A stretch of DNA of 64,000 nucleotides, from the NCBI GenBank assembly GCA_003252455.1, contig QKED01000013.1, positions 1 to 64,000 of the forward strand, given 5' to 3'. Positions 1 to 8,900 of the stretch are shown piece after piece. Source of the stretch: Gammaproteobacteria bacterium. Its GTDB lineage: Bacteria > Pseudomonadota > Gammaproteobacteria > Thiohalomonadales > Thiohalomonadaceae. Position numbers and translations under genes: made by a program. Below the pieces are notes generated by a model. It worked only from the letters and a program-made list of their open reading frames with translations. It was not told the origin of the DNA and ran no database searches. Position 1 is the first letter of the stretch. Every line of letters begins with the position of its first letter.

Positions 1-34
1 GACCCCGTCGGCCCTTTTGCTTGGTATGGCGGGA

Positions 35-478
35 CTAACCGGCCAGGCGACGCAGCTTGCCGAGCCAGGTGCTCTTCATGCCGTTGCGCATGAAGTGCTC
101 GGAGTAGGCCTTGTCGCGCTCCATGATGTGGTCGAGCAGCCAGTCTTTGAGGAACTGCAGCAGCTCCAGCCCCACGTGCTTGTCGCCCTTGTGGAAGCGC
201 AGCTGGAACTCCACCACCTGGGTGACGATGCGGTTGTGGATCGCCTTGTGCGTGTCGTAGTCGCCGTAGTCGAAGATACGCATCAGCGCCTCCTCGATGG
301 CGAAGTGGATCTTGGTGTACTCGACCAGATCGTCCAGCACCTTGCCGATGCGCTCGCGCTCCTCGCGCTTGGCCAGCGCCTCGTATAGCTCGTTGATGAG
401 GCCGATGAGGTGTTTGTGCTGCTCATCGATCTCCTGGATCTCCACGCTGTAGCGATCATCCCATTCGATGACTGGCAT
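35..478 (-). CDS. Bacteriohemerythrin
   Basis: A 147-residue non-haem di-iron oxygen-binding protein of the hemerythrin family, probably cytoplasmic. From the ATG at 478 every expected iron ligand is present in the canonical spacing: H21, H58, E62, H77, H81, H117 and D122, inside DEQH, HFxxEE, HxxxH and WLxxHIxxxD motifs. The start at 478 is chosen because AGGAGG lies 7 nt upstream; an in-frame start at 502 lacks this. It is transcribed away from modE. Such proteins bind O2 for storage, delivery or sensing in microaerobic bacteria; there is no fused signalling domain here. A second copy lies at 23962. Confidence 0.93.
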   Translation of the reverse strand: MPVIEWDDRYSVEIQEIDEQHKHLIGLINELYEALAKREERERIGKVLDDLVEYTKIHFAIEEALMRIFDYGDYDTHKAIHNRIVTQVVEFQLRFHKGDKHVGLELLQFLKDWLLDHIMERDKAYSEHFMRNGMKSTWLGKLRRLAG

Positions 479-868
479 CTTGAACCTCCTAATGCGACTC
501 ATCTCGGTTCGGGTCGGGGCCGTCTGCCCCGTTGCCCGCTATGGCAATTTCAGTGACCTGTCTCAAGGATTGCAACCACTGTGCCAGCCGTGGAGACCGA
601 GGAAAGCCCTCGATTATTCCCCCCGGGTGAGAAGCCCTTCACACCCTGTGTCGGTTATCCCACAGCGTGCCGTTCGGGGTGTGCACCAATTGCGTCAAAC
701 GCGACAATCGCCGGGTGCGGTGCCCTCCATCACCCCATACTTATGCCAATTATCAAGCAGATAGTGGGTGTGGCACGCATTTTGTTATACGCTACTCGAC
801 GCTATCACCCCAGGTTTATAACCATGTCCCTAAACCCGGCGTCTGCCCAACCCATCGGAGATCCAGCC
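479..868. other. Intergenic region between hemerythrin and modE
   Basis: This 390-bp gap separates two divergent genes. I see no convincing coding sequence in it. It holds a sigma54-like element at 771-786 (listed separately) and two closely spaced CGCTA words around 790-810 just upstream of modE, which might be part of a ModE operator but do not clearly match the known ModE box. An in-frame ATG at 824 could extend modE by 15 codons. Confidence 0.5.
771..786 (+). promoter_or_regulatory. Sigma54-like -24/-12 element upstream of modE
   Basis: The sequence TGGCACG, four bases, then TTGTT matches the sigma54 consensus TGGCACG-N4-TTGCW except for C to T in the -12 GC. The spacing between the -24 GG and the -12 GT is the required 10 nt. 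It would start transcription near 797, ahead of modE. A sigma54 promoter would fit a molybdenum locus serving nitrogenase, but the imperfect -12 element keeps this tentative. Confidence 0.35.
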
Positions 869-1675
869 ATGCGTGTGGATGAGCAACATTGTCTGTCCGG
901 GGGGCTCACCCTGGAGCGCGACGGCCACGCCTTTCTCGGTGGTCGCCGCATCGCCCTGTTGCGCGCCATCCACACCACTGGCTCTATCTCCCAGGCGGCC
1001 AAGCAGATCGGCATGAGTTACAAGGCGGCATGGGAGGCGGTGGATGCGATCAACAACCTCACCACCCATCCGGTGGTGAGCCGTGAGACCGGAGGGCGTA
1101 ACGGTGGCGGCTCCCAGCTGACACCCTACGGTGAGAACCTGCTCAACCTGCTCGAGCGCATGGAGCGCTCCTATCAGGAGTGGTTGGCCGGGTTGGCACG
1201 TCATATCGATGACCCTCGGGGCTTGGTTCAACTGATGGAGCAATTCAGCATGCAGTCGAGCGCACGCAACCAGTTCCTCGGTCGGGTGGAGTCGATCCTC
1301 GCCGGACCGGTGAACGCCGAGGTGACAGTGCGGATCAGCGAGACCCTCTCGGTGGTGGCCACGGTCACCCACACCAGTGTGGAGAACCTGGGGCTGCGCC
1401 CCGGGGGACAGGCGCTGGTGCTGATCAAGTCCTCCTCCGTGGTCCTCGCCAGCGAGAACAACGGGGCCCTCTGCAGTGCCCGTAACCAGCTCTGTGGCTC
1501 GGTGATCCTACTGGCCGACGGCCCGGTGAACAGCGAGGTGAGCCTCGACATCGGCGGCGGCAAGCAGATCACCGCGGTGATCACCCACGCCAGCAGCGCC
1601 AATCTGGACCTGAAGTTGGGCAGCCGAGTCTGTGCCCTGTTCAAGGCCAGTAGCGTCATCCTGGCACGCGCCTGA
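869..1675 (+). CDS. modE: ModE-type molybdate-responsive transcriptional regulator
   Basis: A 268-residue regulator with the ModE architecture. The N-terminal winged-helix HTH spans about residues 15-110 (recognition region near 38-60, SISQAAKQIGMSYKAAW), followed by two Mop/TOBE molybdate-binding repeats (about 131-195 and 200-268), each beginning SARNQ. In known ModE dimers, molybdate binding to the Mop domains triggers DNA binding that represses molybdate uptake genes. Length agrees with the family (about 262). The ATG at 869 has GGAG upstream; ATG 824 is an in-frame alternative. It lies directly upstream of a molbindin gene and modABC, its likely targets. Confidence 0.93.
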   Translation: MRVDEQHCLSGGLTLERDGHAFLGGRRIALLRAIHTTGSISQAAKQIGMSYKAAWEAVDAINNLTTHPVVSRETGGRNGGGSQLTPYGENLLNLLERMERSYQEWLAGLARHIDDPRGLVQLMEQFSMQSSARNQFLGRVESILAGPVNAEVTVRISETLSVVATVTHTSVENLGLRPGGQALVLIKSSSVVLASENNGALCSARNQLCGSVILLADGPVNSEVSLDIGGGKQITAVITHASSANLDLKLGSRVCALFKASSVILARA

Positions 1676-1715
1676 GGTCTTCCGGTAACCCTACCCCTGA
1701 TTGGAGACAGACCTC

Positions 1716-2156
1716 ATGACCTCAAACACCCTTATCTCTAGCGCCCGCAACCAGTTCGTCGGCAGCGTCGAATCGATCCTCAACGGCCCCGTCAGCGCGG
1801 AGCTGTCGATCCGTGTCGCCACGGGCTGCCACGTGGTGGCCACCATCACCCACGCCAGTGTCGAGAGCCTCGGCCTTGAAGTGGGCAGTGAGGTGGTGGT
1901 GCTGATCAAGTCCTCCTCCGTGATGCTCGCCACCGAGGTGCCCGGGGCCCGCTACAGTGCGCGCAACCAGCTTTGCGGTGCGGTGAGCTCGGTGACCGAC
2001 GGCCCGGTCAACAGCGAGGTGAACATCGACCTCGGTGACCAGATGGGCATCACCGCCGTCATCACCCACGCCAGCCGCGACCTCCTCCAACTGCAGACCG
2101 GCAGCCGGATCTGCGCCCTGTTCAAGGCCAGCAGCGTCATCCTGGCGCGCCCCTGA
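1716..2156 (+). CDS. modG: Two-domain molbindin (ModG-like molybdate-binding protein)
   Basis: A 146-residue cytoplasmic protein made of two Mop repeats (residues about 7-72 and 79-146), both opening with SARNQ and ending near a KxSSV core. It closely resembles the C-terminal half of the adjacent modE product and probably arose by tandem duplication of it. Di-Mop molbindins such as Azotobacter ModG bind several molybdate ions per oligomer and buffer or store the anion. The ATG at 1716 is preceded by GGAG; the TTG at 1701 is less likely. It sits 40 bp after modE and 27 bp before modA, suggesting co-transcription. Confidence 0.88.
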   Translation: MTSNTLISSARNQFVGSVESILNGPVSAELSIRVATGCHVVATITHASVESLGLEVGSEVVVLIKSSSVMLATEVPGARYSARNQLCGAVSSVTDGPVNSEVNIDLGDQMGITAVITHASRDLLQLQTGSRICALFKASSVILARP

Positions 2157-2183
2157 TCCCCCTTATCTTCTAGGAGTACCCCC

Positions 2184-2957
2184 ATGTCTTCGACCCGTAA
2201 CCCCCTGTTTTGCGCCACCCGTTATGTAGTGGCGGCTATTGCGCTGGGTGGGGCCACCCTGCTCCACGCCGCCGAGGTGAAGGTGGCGGTGGCCGCCAAC
2301 TTCACCGCCGCGATGAAGGAGATCGTCACCCAGTTCGAGGCCAGCAGCGGGCACACCGCGCTGGTCAGCTACGGCTCCACCGGCAAGCTCTATGCCCAGA
2401 TCGAGAACGGTGCCCCCTACGGCCTGTTCCTCTCCGCCGATGCGAGCCGTCCGCAGATGCTCGAAGAGGCCGGGCGTGCCGTCCCCGGCAGCCGCTTCAC
2501 CTATGCCAAGGGCAAGCTCACCCTGTGGAGCGCCACCCCCGGTCTGGTGGACGCCGAGGGTGCTGTGCTCAAGGCCGGCGGTGACGGCAAGATCGCCATC
2601 GCCAACCCCAAGGGCGCCCCCTACGGTGCCGCGGCGGTGCAGGTGCTGGAGAAGCTCGGTCTGTGGGAGGCGGTGCAGGCGCGCGTGGTGCAGGGTGACA
2701 GCATCAGTCAGACCTACCAGTTCGTCTCCACCGGCAACGCCCCCATCGGCTTCGTCGCCCTGGCCCAGGTGGCACTGCTCCCCGCCGACCAGGCCGGCTC
2801 GCGTTGGGATGTGCCGCAGTCGCTCTATGACCCCATCGAGCAGCAGGCGGTGCTGCTCGACAAGGGCGCCGACAACGAGGCGGCAAAGGCCTTGCATGCC
2901 TATCTGCAGAGCGACGCCGCCCACGCCATCATCGAGCGTTACGGCTACGGCCTCTGA
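2184..2957 (+). CDS. modA: Molybdate ABC transporter periplasmic binding protein
   Basis: A 257-residue solute-binding protein. A cleavable Sec signal peptide covers roughly residues 1-29, ending LLHAAE. The mature start AEVKVAVAANFTAAMKEI, followed by the GSTGKLYAQI segment, is typical of ModA, which captures molybdate or tungstate in the periplasm. AGGAG lies upstream of the ATG. It is followed after 117 bp by modB and then modC, completing the transporter. The spacing to modB is larger than elsewhere in the locus and contains GC-rich inverted sequence, so expression of modBC may be attenuated relative to modA. Confidence 0.95.
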   Translation: MSSTRNPLFCATRYVVAAIALGGATLLHAAEVKVAVAANFTAAMKEIVTQFEASSGHTALVSYGSTGKLYAQIENGAPYGLFLSADASRPQMLEEAGRAVPGSRFTYAKGKLTLWSATPGLVDAEGAVLKAGGDGKIAIANPKGAPYGAAAVQVLEKLGLWEAVQARVVQGDSISQTYQFVSTGNAPIGFVALAQVALLPADQAGSRWDVPQSLYDPIEQQAVLLDKGADNEAAKALHAYLQSDAAHAIIERYGYGL

Positions 2958-3074
2958 GCTCGTCCCGCTGGTGCGGGGCGACCTGGCCCCACGCCTCGAT
3001 TCAGGCTAGGGTAGCGCCCGCAAACAGGGCCGGGCAGCGCGTCCGGCCCGCCCACACCCCGCGAGAGAGCAGAG

Positions 3075-3743
3075 ATGGATTACACACCGGTCTGGTTGAC
3101 CCTCAAGTTGGCCACCCTCACCACCGTCGTGCTACTGCTGGTGGGGGCCCCCATCGCCTGGTGGCTGGCGCGCACCCGCTGCTGGTGCAAGCATGTCATC
3201 GGTGCGGTGGTGGCCCTGCCGCTGGTACTGCCGCCCACGGTACTCGGCTTCTACCTGTTGGTGCTGCTCGGCAGCAACGGCCCGCTGGGGCAGCTGGCCA
3301 CCGAACTCACCGGCCGCCCACTCGCCTTCACCTTCTACGGCCTGGTCATCGGCTCGGTGATCTACTCCATGCCCTTCGTCATCCAGCCGCTGCAGAACGC
3401 CTTCGAGGCGATCGGCACCCGCCCGCTGGAGGTGGCCGCCACGCTGCGCGCCTCGGCGTTGGATACCTTTTTCTCCGTGGTGCTGCCGCTGGCGCGCCCC
3501 GGTTTTCTCACTGCCGCCACCCTCGGCTTTGCCCACACCGTGGGCGAGTTCGGCGTGATCCTGATGATCGGTGGCAACATCCCCGGCGAGACCAAGGTGC
3601 TCTCGGTGGCCATCTACGACCACGTGGAGATGCTCGAATACGAGCAGGCGCACATCCTCTCCGCCGGCATGCTGGTGTTCGCCTTCGCGGTGCTGCTGGT
3701 CATGCACCTGCTCAACAAGCGCCTGCAGAGGGTCGGCCAATGA
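3075..3743 (+). CDS. modB: Molybdate ABC transporter permease
   Basis: A 222-residue inner-membrane permease with about five hydrophobic segments. It carries the EAA-type cytoplasmic loop ([20 protein letters not shown]) that contacts the ATPase, and the conserved [18 protein letters not shown] segment of ModB. It forms the translocation pore for molybdate delivered by ModA. GAGAG lies upstream of the ATG. Its stop codon overlaps the start of modC in an ATGA arrangement, so the two are translationally coupled. Confidence 0.95.
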   Translation: MDYTPVWLTLKLATLTTVVLLLVGAPIAWWLARTRCWCKHVIGAVVALPLVLPPTVLGFYLLVLLGSNGPLGQLATELTGRPLAFTFYGLVIGSVIYSMPFVIQPLQNAFEAIGTRPLEVAATLRASALDTFFSVVLPLARPGFLTAATLGFAHTVGEFGVILMIGGNIPGETKVLSVAIYDHVEMLEYEQAHILSAGMLVFAFAVLLVMHLLNKRLQRVGQ

Positions 3744-4819
3744 ACAGCATCGAGATGCGCTTCCACTTGCCCCTGGGGGCCTTCACCCTGGATGTGGCGT
3801 TGAGCGTCCCGGCGAGTGGCGTCACCGCCGTGTTCGGCCACTCCGGTTCGGGCAAGACCACCCTGCTGCGCTGCGTCGCTGGCCTCGAACGGGCCAAGGG
3901 TCGCCTCACGGTCAACGGCGAGCCGTGGCAGGACGACGACCAGGGGCGCTTCCTGCCGGTGCACCAGCGCCCGCTCGGTTATGTCTTCCAGGAGGCGAGC
4001 CTCTTTCCCCACCTCTCGGTGGAGCAGAACCTGCGCTACGGCTGGAGGCGTCTGCCCGCCGCCGCGCGCCGCGTCGGCCTCGACCAGGTGGTGCCGCTGC
4101 TCGGCATCGAGCACCTGCTCGGGCGCGACCCGACGCGCCTCTCCGGCGGCGAGCGCCAGCGCGTGGCCATCGCCCGCGCCCTGCTCACCAGCCCGCGCCT
4201 GCTGCTGATGGACGAGCCGCTCTCGGCGCTCGACAACCGTAGCAAGGCGGAGATCCTCCCCTTCTTGGAGCGCCTGCACGACGAGCTGGAGATCCCCGTG
4301 CTCTACATCTCCCACTCCCCGGACGAGGTGTTGCGTCTGGCCGACCACCTGGTGCTGATGGAGCGGGGGCAGGTCAGCGCCCACGGTCCCATCGCCGAGC
4401 TGGCCACCCGCCTCGACCTGCAGATGGCCCAAGGTGAGGGCGCCAGCGCGCTGATCGAGGCACAGGTGGCGGCGCACGACGACCACTACCACCTCACCTA
4501 CCTGCGCTTTCCGGGGGGGCGGCTGGCCGTCACCCGCAGCCCCGCCGAGGTGGGGCGGGCGGTGCGCGTGCTGCTGCACGCCAAGGATGTGAGCCTGACC
4601 CTCGACCCGCCCCAACGCACCAGCATCCTCAACAGCTTCCCGGTCATCGTGCGCGAGTTCCTCCCCCAACACCCCGCGCGCGCCATCGTGCGCCTCGACT
4701 GCGGTGGTACCCAACTGCTCGCGCGTATCACCTGGAAGTCCGCCGAGCAGCTCGGCCTCAAGGTGGGCCAGTCACTCTATGCCCAGGTGAAGGCGGTGGC
4801 CCTGATGAGCGAGCGCTGA
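3740..4819 (+). CDS. modC: Molybdate ABC transporter ATP-binding protein
   Basis: A 359-residue ATPase that powers molybdate import. Walker A is GHSGSGKT (33-40), the Q-loop is near VFQEAS, the signature LSGGERQR starts at 134 and Walker B LLLMDEP ends at 160. The C-terminal third (about 290-355) is a Mop/TOBE domain ([15 protein letters not shown] onwards), which in ModC binds molybdate and can trans-inhibit the transporter. Together with modE and the molbindin, the locus therefore encodes five Mop repeats. The start overlaps the modB stop by four bases. Confidence 0.95.
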   Translation: MNSIEMRFHLPLGAFTLDVALSVPASGVTAVFGHSGSGKTTLLRCVAGLERAKGRLTVNGEPWQDDDQGRFLPVHQRPLGYVFQEASLFPHLSVEQNLRYGWRRLPAAARRVGLDQVVPLLGIEHLLGRDPTRLSGGERQRVAIARALLTSPRLLLMDEPLSALDNRSKAEILPFLERLHDELEIPVLYISHSPDEVLRLADHLVLMERGQVSAHGPIAELATRLDLQMAQGEGASALIEAQVAAHDDHYHLTYLRFPGGRLAVTRSPAEVGRAVRVLLHAKDVSLTLDPPQRTSILNSFPVIVREFLPQHPARAIVRLDCGGTQLLARITWKSAEQLGLKVGQSLYAQVKAVALMSER

Positions 4820-4853
4820 GCAAGGCGATGGCATGAGCAAGGCGGCGGCATGA
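4820..4853 (+). repeat. Two tandem 17-bp repeats after modC
   Basis: Two adjacent copies of GCAAGGCGRYGGCATGA (4820-4836 and 4837-4853) follow the modC stop and differ at two positions. A third, partial copy (GCAGGGC) follows. It looks like slippage of the 3' flank; no function is evident. Confidence 0.6.
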
Positions 4854-5043
4854 GCAGGGCAAAACCCGCTACGCAGGGCCAGAGCGCCGAGTGGGGCGCT
4901 CTGCTGTGGGCAGGTACCGACCCGACGGCGTAGGCGAAGCGGCTCACCCCGACAGGCGCGGCCCCTGTGCGTGACCACTGCGCCGCTGTGGTCGGCGCTC
5001 GGGGCGAGTAGAATGCGCGTTCGCTCCACCGCCCGATACGCCC

Positions 5044-5790
5044 ATGCCCGACCTCCTCGCCGCCACCCTCGCCCACTACAGCCACTGGGAGCTGGCGCTG
5101 GCCATCGCCGCCATCACCGCCGGGACCCTCACCCAGGGGGCGGTGGGTTTTGGCTTTGCCCTCATCTCCGCCCCCATCCTGTTGCTCATCGACCCGCTGC
5201 TGGTGCCGGTGCCGCTGACCCTGGTCGCCCTCTGGCTCACCGGTAGCAGCTTCCAGCACCACCACGACCACGTGGATTGGCGCGGGCTCGGCTGGATCTT
5301 CCTCGGTAATCTGCCGGGCTACGCCCTGGGGGCGGTGGCCCTGACGCTGCTGCCGATCCGCGAGTTGGCGCTGCTGTTCGGTCTCCTGACGCTGGTCACC
5401 ACCGCCCTCAGCGTGGCCCACCTGCACCTCACCCCGGTGCCGCGTTGGCTGGTGCCGATGGGGGCCTTCTCCGCGTTCATGGGCACCACCATGGGTATGA
5501 ACGGCCCGCCGGTGGCGTTGCTCTATCAACACGCCCACGGCAACCGCATTCGCGGCACCCTCGGCGTCTACTTTTTCACCAGCAACCTGGTGCTGGTGGC
5601 CATCTACTGGGCGGTCGCGCGTATCGACAGTGCCGCCCTCGGCGCGGCGCTGGTGATGCTCCCCGGGGTGTGGCTCGGCCTGCTGTTGGTCAGGCCGTTG
5701 CGCCGCTGGTTCGATGCCGGGCGTATGCGTGGCGGGGTGTTGTGGATCTCCGCCTTCAGCGCCGTGGCGGTGCTCTGGCGCTACCTCTGA
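5044..5790 (+). CDS. TauE/SafE family sulfite/anion exporter
   Basis: A 248-residue integral membrane protein with about eight hydrophobic helices. The N-terminal GTLTQGAVGFGFALISAPILLL segment and the internal FMGTTMGMNGPPVALLYQH repeat are the two signature helices of the TauE/SafE family. Members export sulfite, sulfoacetate or related organic anions. The substrate cannot be told from the sequence; proximity to the mod genes is not informative because 225 bp separate them. The start is the first ATG of the conserved N-terminus. Confidence 0.85.
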   Translation: MPDLLAATLAHYSHWELALAIAAITAGTLTQGAVGFGFALISAPILLLIDPLLVPVPLTLVALWLTGSSFQHHHDHVDWRGLGWIFLGNLPGYALGAVALTLLPIRELALLFGLLTLVTTALSVAHLHLTPVPRWLVPMGAFSAFMGTTMGMNGPPVALLYQHAHGNRIRGTLGVYFFTSNLVLVAIYWAVARIDSAALGAALVMLPGVWLGLLLVRPLRRWFDAGRMRGGVLWISAFSAVAVLWRYL

Positions 5791-5973
5791 GGCGCGCGTC
5801 GCGCGGGGTATCGCGGCCTCTTTGCCGGGTGCCTACGCCGCCCGGGGGCCACGCGTCGGGCCGACCCCGGATGCAGTGACCTTTCACACACTCGGGCGGC
5901 GCCTGTCATTATTAATAGAATTTGGGTTAGTTATAGTCTGGCGAAAATGTCACAGACTGTTTCGGATGGACCC

Positions 5974-8900
5974 ATGGCCCCCCTTCGCGCGCTCGCTACC
6001 GCCCTGTTGCTACTCGCCTTCACCGGCGCCCACGCCGCTAATCTCCTCTCCAACCCCGATTTCGAGGCGGGTAACCTGGGCGGCTGGTACGCCTTCGCCG
6101 CCGCCGGTGACCTGGTGCTCTCCTCCGACGCCTGCCACTCCGGTGGCTACTGCGCACGTATCGAGAATCGGAGCGCCAACTACGCCGGACCGGCGCAGGA
6201 TCTGCTCGGTCTGCTCAGCGCCGGGGTGCGTTACGACCTCTCCATCTGGGTGCGCCTGGAGAATGCCGGCCCCGAGTCCCTGGCTATCTACCTCAAGCAG
6301 GTGGACGGCGCCGGGACCCACTACATCGAGGTCGACAGCACCAGCGTGGCCACCGAGGATGGTTGGGTGCAGCTCTGGGCCCCCTTCGTCTACCAACCCA
6401 GCGGCAGCGTCACCACCCTCACGCTCTACATCACCAGCGCCACGGCGGCGGTGAACTACACGGTGGACGACGCCGAGCTGCGCCCCTACGACCCCGCCTA
6501 CAGCGTCACCCCCGCGACCGCGGCGGACTTCGTGCACGCCTCGGGGCGCGACCTGGTGGTGGGGGCGAACAACCGCCTCATGCGCCTGCAGGGGGTCAAC
6601 TTCAACGCCTATGACGAAGAGGGCAGCGACCTGGAGCAGGTCTACGCCAGCAAGAACAACGGCCCCGAGGATTACCAGCGCGTCGCCGCCACCGGCCTCA
6701 ACGTGGTGCGCCTCAACCTCTGGTGGAAGCTGTTCGAGGACGAGGGCAATCCCTACAACTACACCGCCACCGGCTGGCAGTGGCTGGAGCGCCACATCGG
6801 CTGGGCGCGCGACGCCGGGGTCTATCTGATCCTCGACCTGCACGCCCCCATCGGCGGCTTCCAGGGGCCCGACTCGGCCACCGGCTTTTGGGACGACGCC
6901 GACTGGCGGGCGCGCACCCTGGCGCTCTGGGTGGCCATCGCCAGCCGCTACAAGGACGAGCCGTGGATCGCCGGCTACGACCTGCTCAACGAGCCCAACC
7001 CCTACAGCGACGCCGACTGGCAGGCCTACGCCCAGAGCCTGACCGACGCCATCCGGACCGTCGACACCCACCACCTGCTCATCGTCGAGCAATCCTTCGC
7101 CGCCGACGCCGAGGCCTTCCTCATCGACGACCCGCAGGGCAACGTCGCCTACGACTTCCACTTCTATACCCCGTGGAAGTACGCCGCGCAGATGTCCGCC
7201 ACCCACGGCTACGGCTACCAGGGCAGCTACCCGGACGACGCCACCCCGGTCATCCCCTGGGATTGGAACAACGTCGGCAGTGTGCAAAATCCGGTGATCC
7301 CCACCGGCGACAGCGCCTGGAGCTGGTACGAGGGGGCGCTCTTCACCATCAACGACGCGAACATCTTCGGCGCCAGCCCGCTGCTCATCTCCGGTACCAA
7401 CGCCGGGGCCCTCTACTTCGACGACTTCGAGGTCAACGAGTACGACGCCGAGGGCAACTTCGTGCGCACCCTGATGCGTCTCGACCCCGAGCCGCGCCCG
7501 AGCGACTGGTACGCCCACGACGATGAGGAGCCGATGCTCAGCTACGCCGAGTACTGGAGTCGCCGGGTGGTGAGCGGCAGTGGCACCAAGGCGCAGGTGA
7601 GCGACGCCCACGCTGGCACGCGCGCCTGGAGCCTCAGTGCCGTCAGTGGCGAGGTGTGGATCTTCAACCACCAGCTCATCTTCCCCGTGCGCCAGGGCTA
7701 CCAGTACCAGATCAGCGGCTGGATCAAGGGCGTCGGTGTCACCGACCAGAGCGGCTCCTTCGGTCTGCGCCTGCACGGCTACAAGGCGTGGGACGGCTTC
7801 CAGCCGCTCAACCGCGCCTACCTGGAGGAGCAGCTCATCGCCAGTGGCTTGACGTTCTACATCGACCACCAGGTGCCGGTGAACATCGGTGAGTTCGGTG
7901 TCAGCAACGGCGCTTGGGTGCGCGACAACGGCGCCGCCGCCTGGACCCAGGACCTGCTCGACCTCTTCGCCCAGTACCGCATCAGCTATCAGTACTTTCA
8001 GTGGCACGCCGCCATCTTCGGCATCTACGACAACCCCTACGGCTTCCCCCACGAGAACTACGCCAACACCGAGCTGCTGGGCATCCTGAGTAGCCACCTC
8101 GCCAGCCAGACGACCGATGACGACAGCGACGCTGACGGCATGCCCGACAGTTGGGAGTTGGCCCACGGCCTCAACCCCGGTGACCCGAGCGATGCCGTCC
8201 TCGACCCGGATGGCGACTACGTGAGCAACTACGCCGAGTACCAGGCCGACAGCGACCCCAACACCTTCGACCACTTCGCCACCGCCCCGGCCACCACACC
8301 GCCCGCCGTGGCCGCGCACACCGCGATCAAGGTCGACCAGTTCGGCTACCTGCCGGGGGCGCAAAAAGTGGCGGTGATCGCCAACCCGGTGAGCGGCTTC
8401 GACACCAGTGAGGCCTACGCCCCCGGCAGCCGCTTCGAGGTGCGCCGCACAAGCGACGACAGCGTCGCCTTCAGCAGCACCATTAGCGCCTGGAACAGCG
8501 GCGCCACCGACCCCGCCAGCGGCGACCAGGTGTGGTGGTTCGACTTCTCCGCCCTCACCGAGGCGGGCGAATACCAGGTGGTCGACCCCAGCACCGGCGA
8601 GCACTCCTACACCTTCGCCATCGGCGCTGGCGTCTACAGCGAGGTGATGCGCCACGCCCTGCGCACCTTCTTCTATCAGCGCGCCGGGCAGGCGAAGGTC
8701 CCCCCCTACGCCGACGCGCGCTGGGCCGACCCCGCGAGCCACGCGCAGGACGCCGAGGCGCTGCTGATGGACGCCGCCGACCCGAGCGGCGGCGACCCCG
8801 CCACCGTGCGCGACCTCTCCGGCGGCTGGTACGACGCCGGTGACTTCAACAAGTACGTCAACTACGCCGACGGCGCGCTGCACGACCTGCTCTACGCCTA

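Noticed and set aside
688-701. 13-mer TTGCGTCAAACGC shared with the region near 16895
   Set aside because: By chance about thirty 13-mer repeats are expected in 64 kb; no wider similarity flanks it.
4854-5043. Promoter for the TauE/SafE exporter (TAGAAT near 5009)
   Set aside because: No acceptable -35 lies at the right distance and there is no extended -10; too weak to list.
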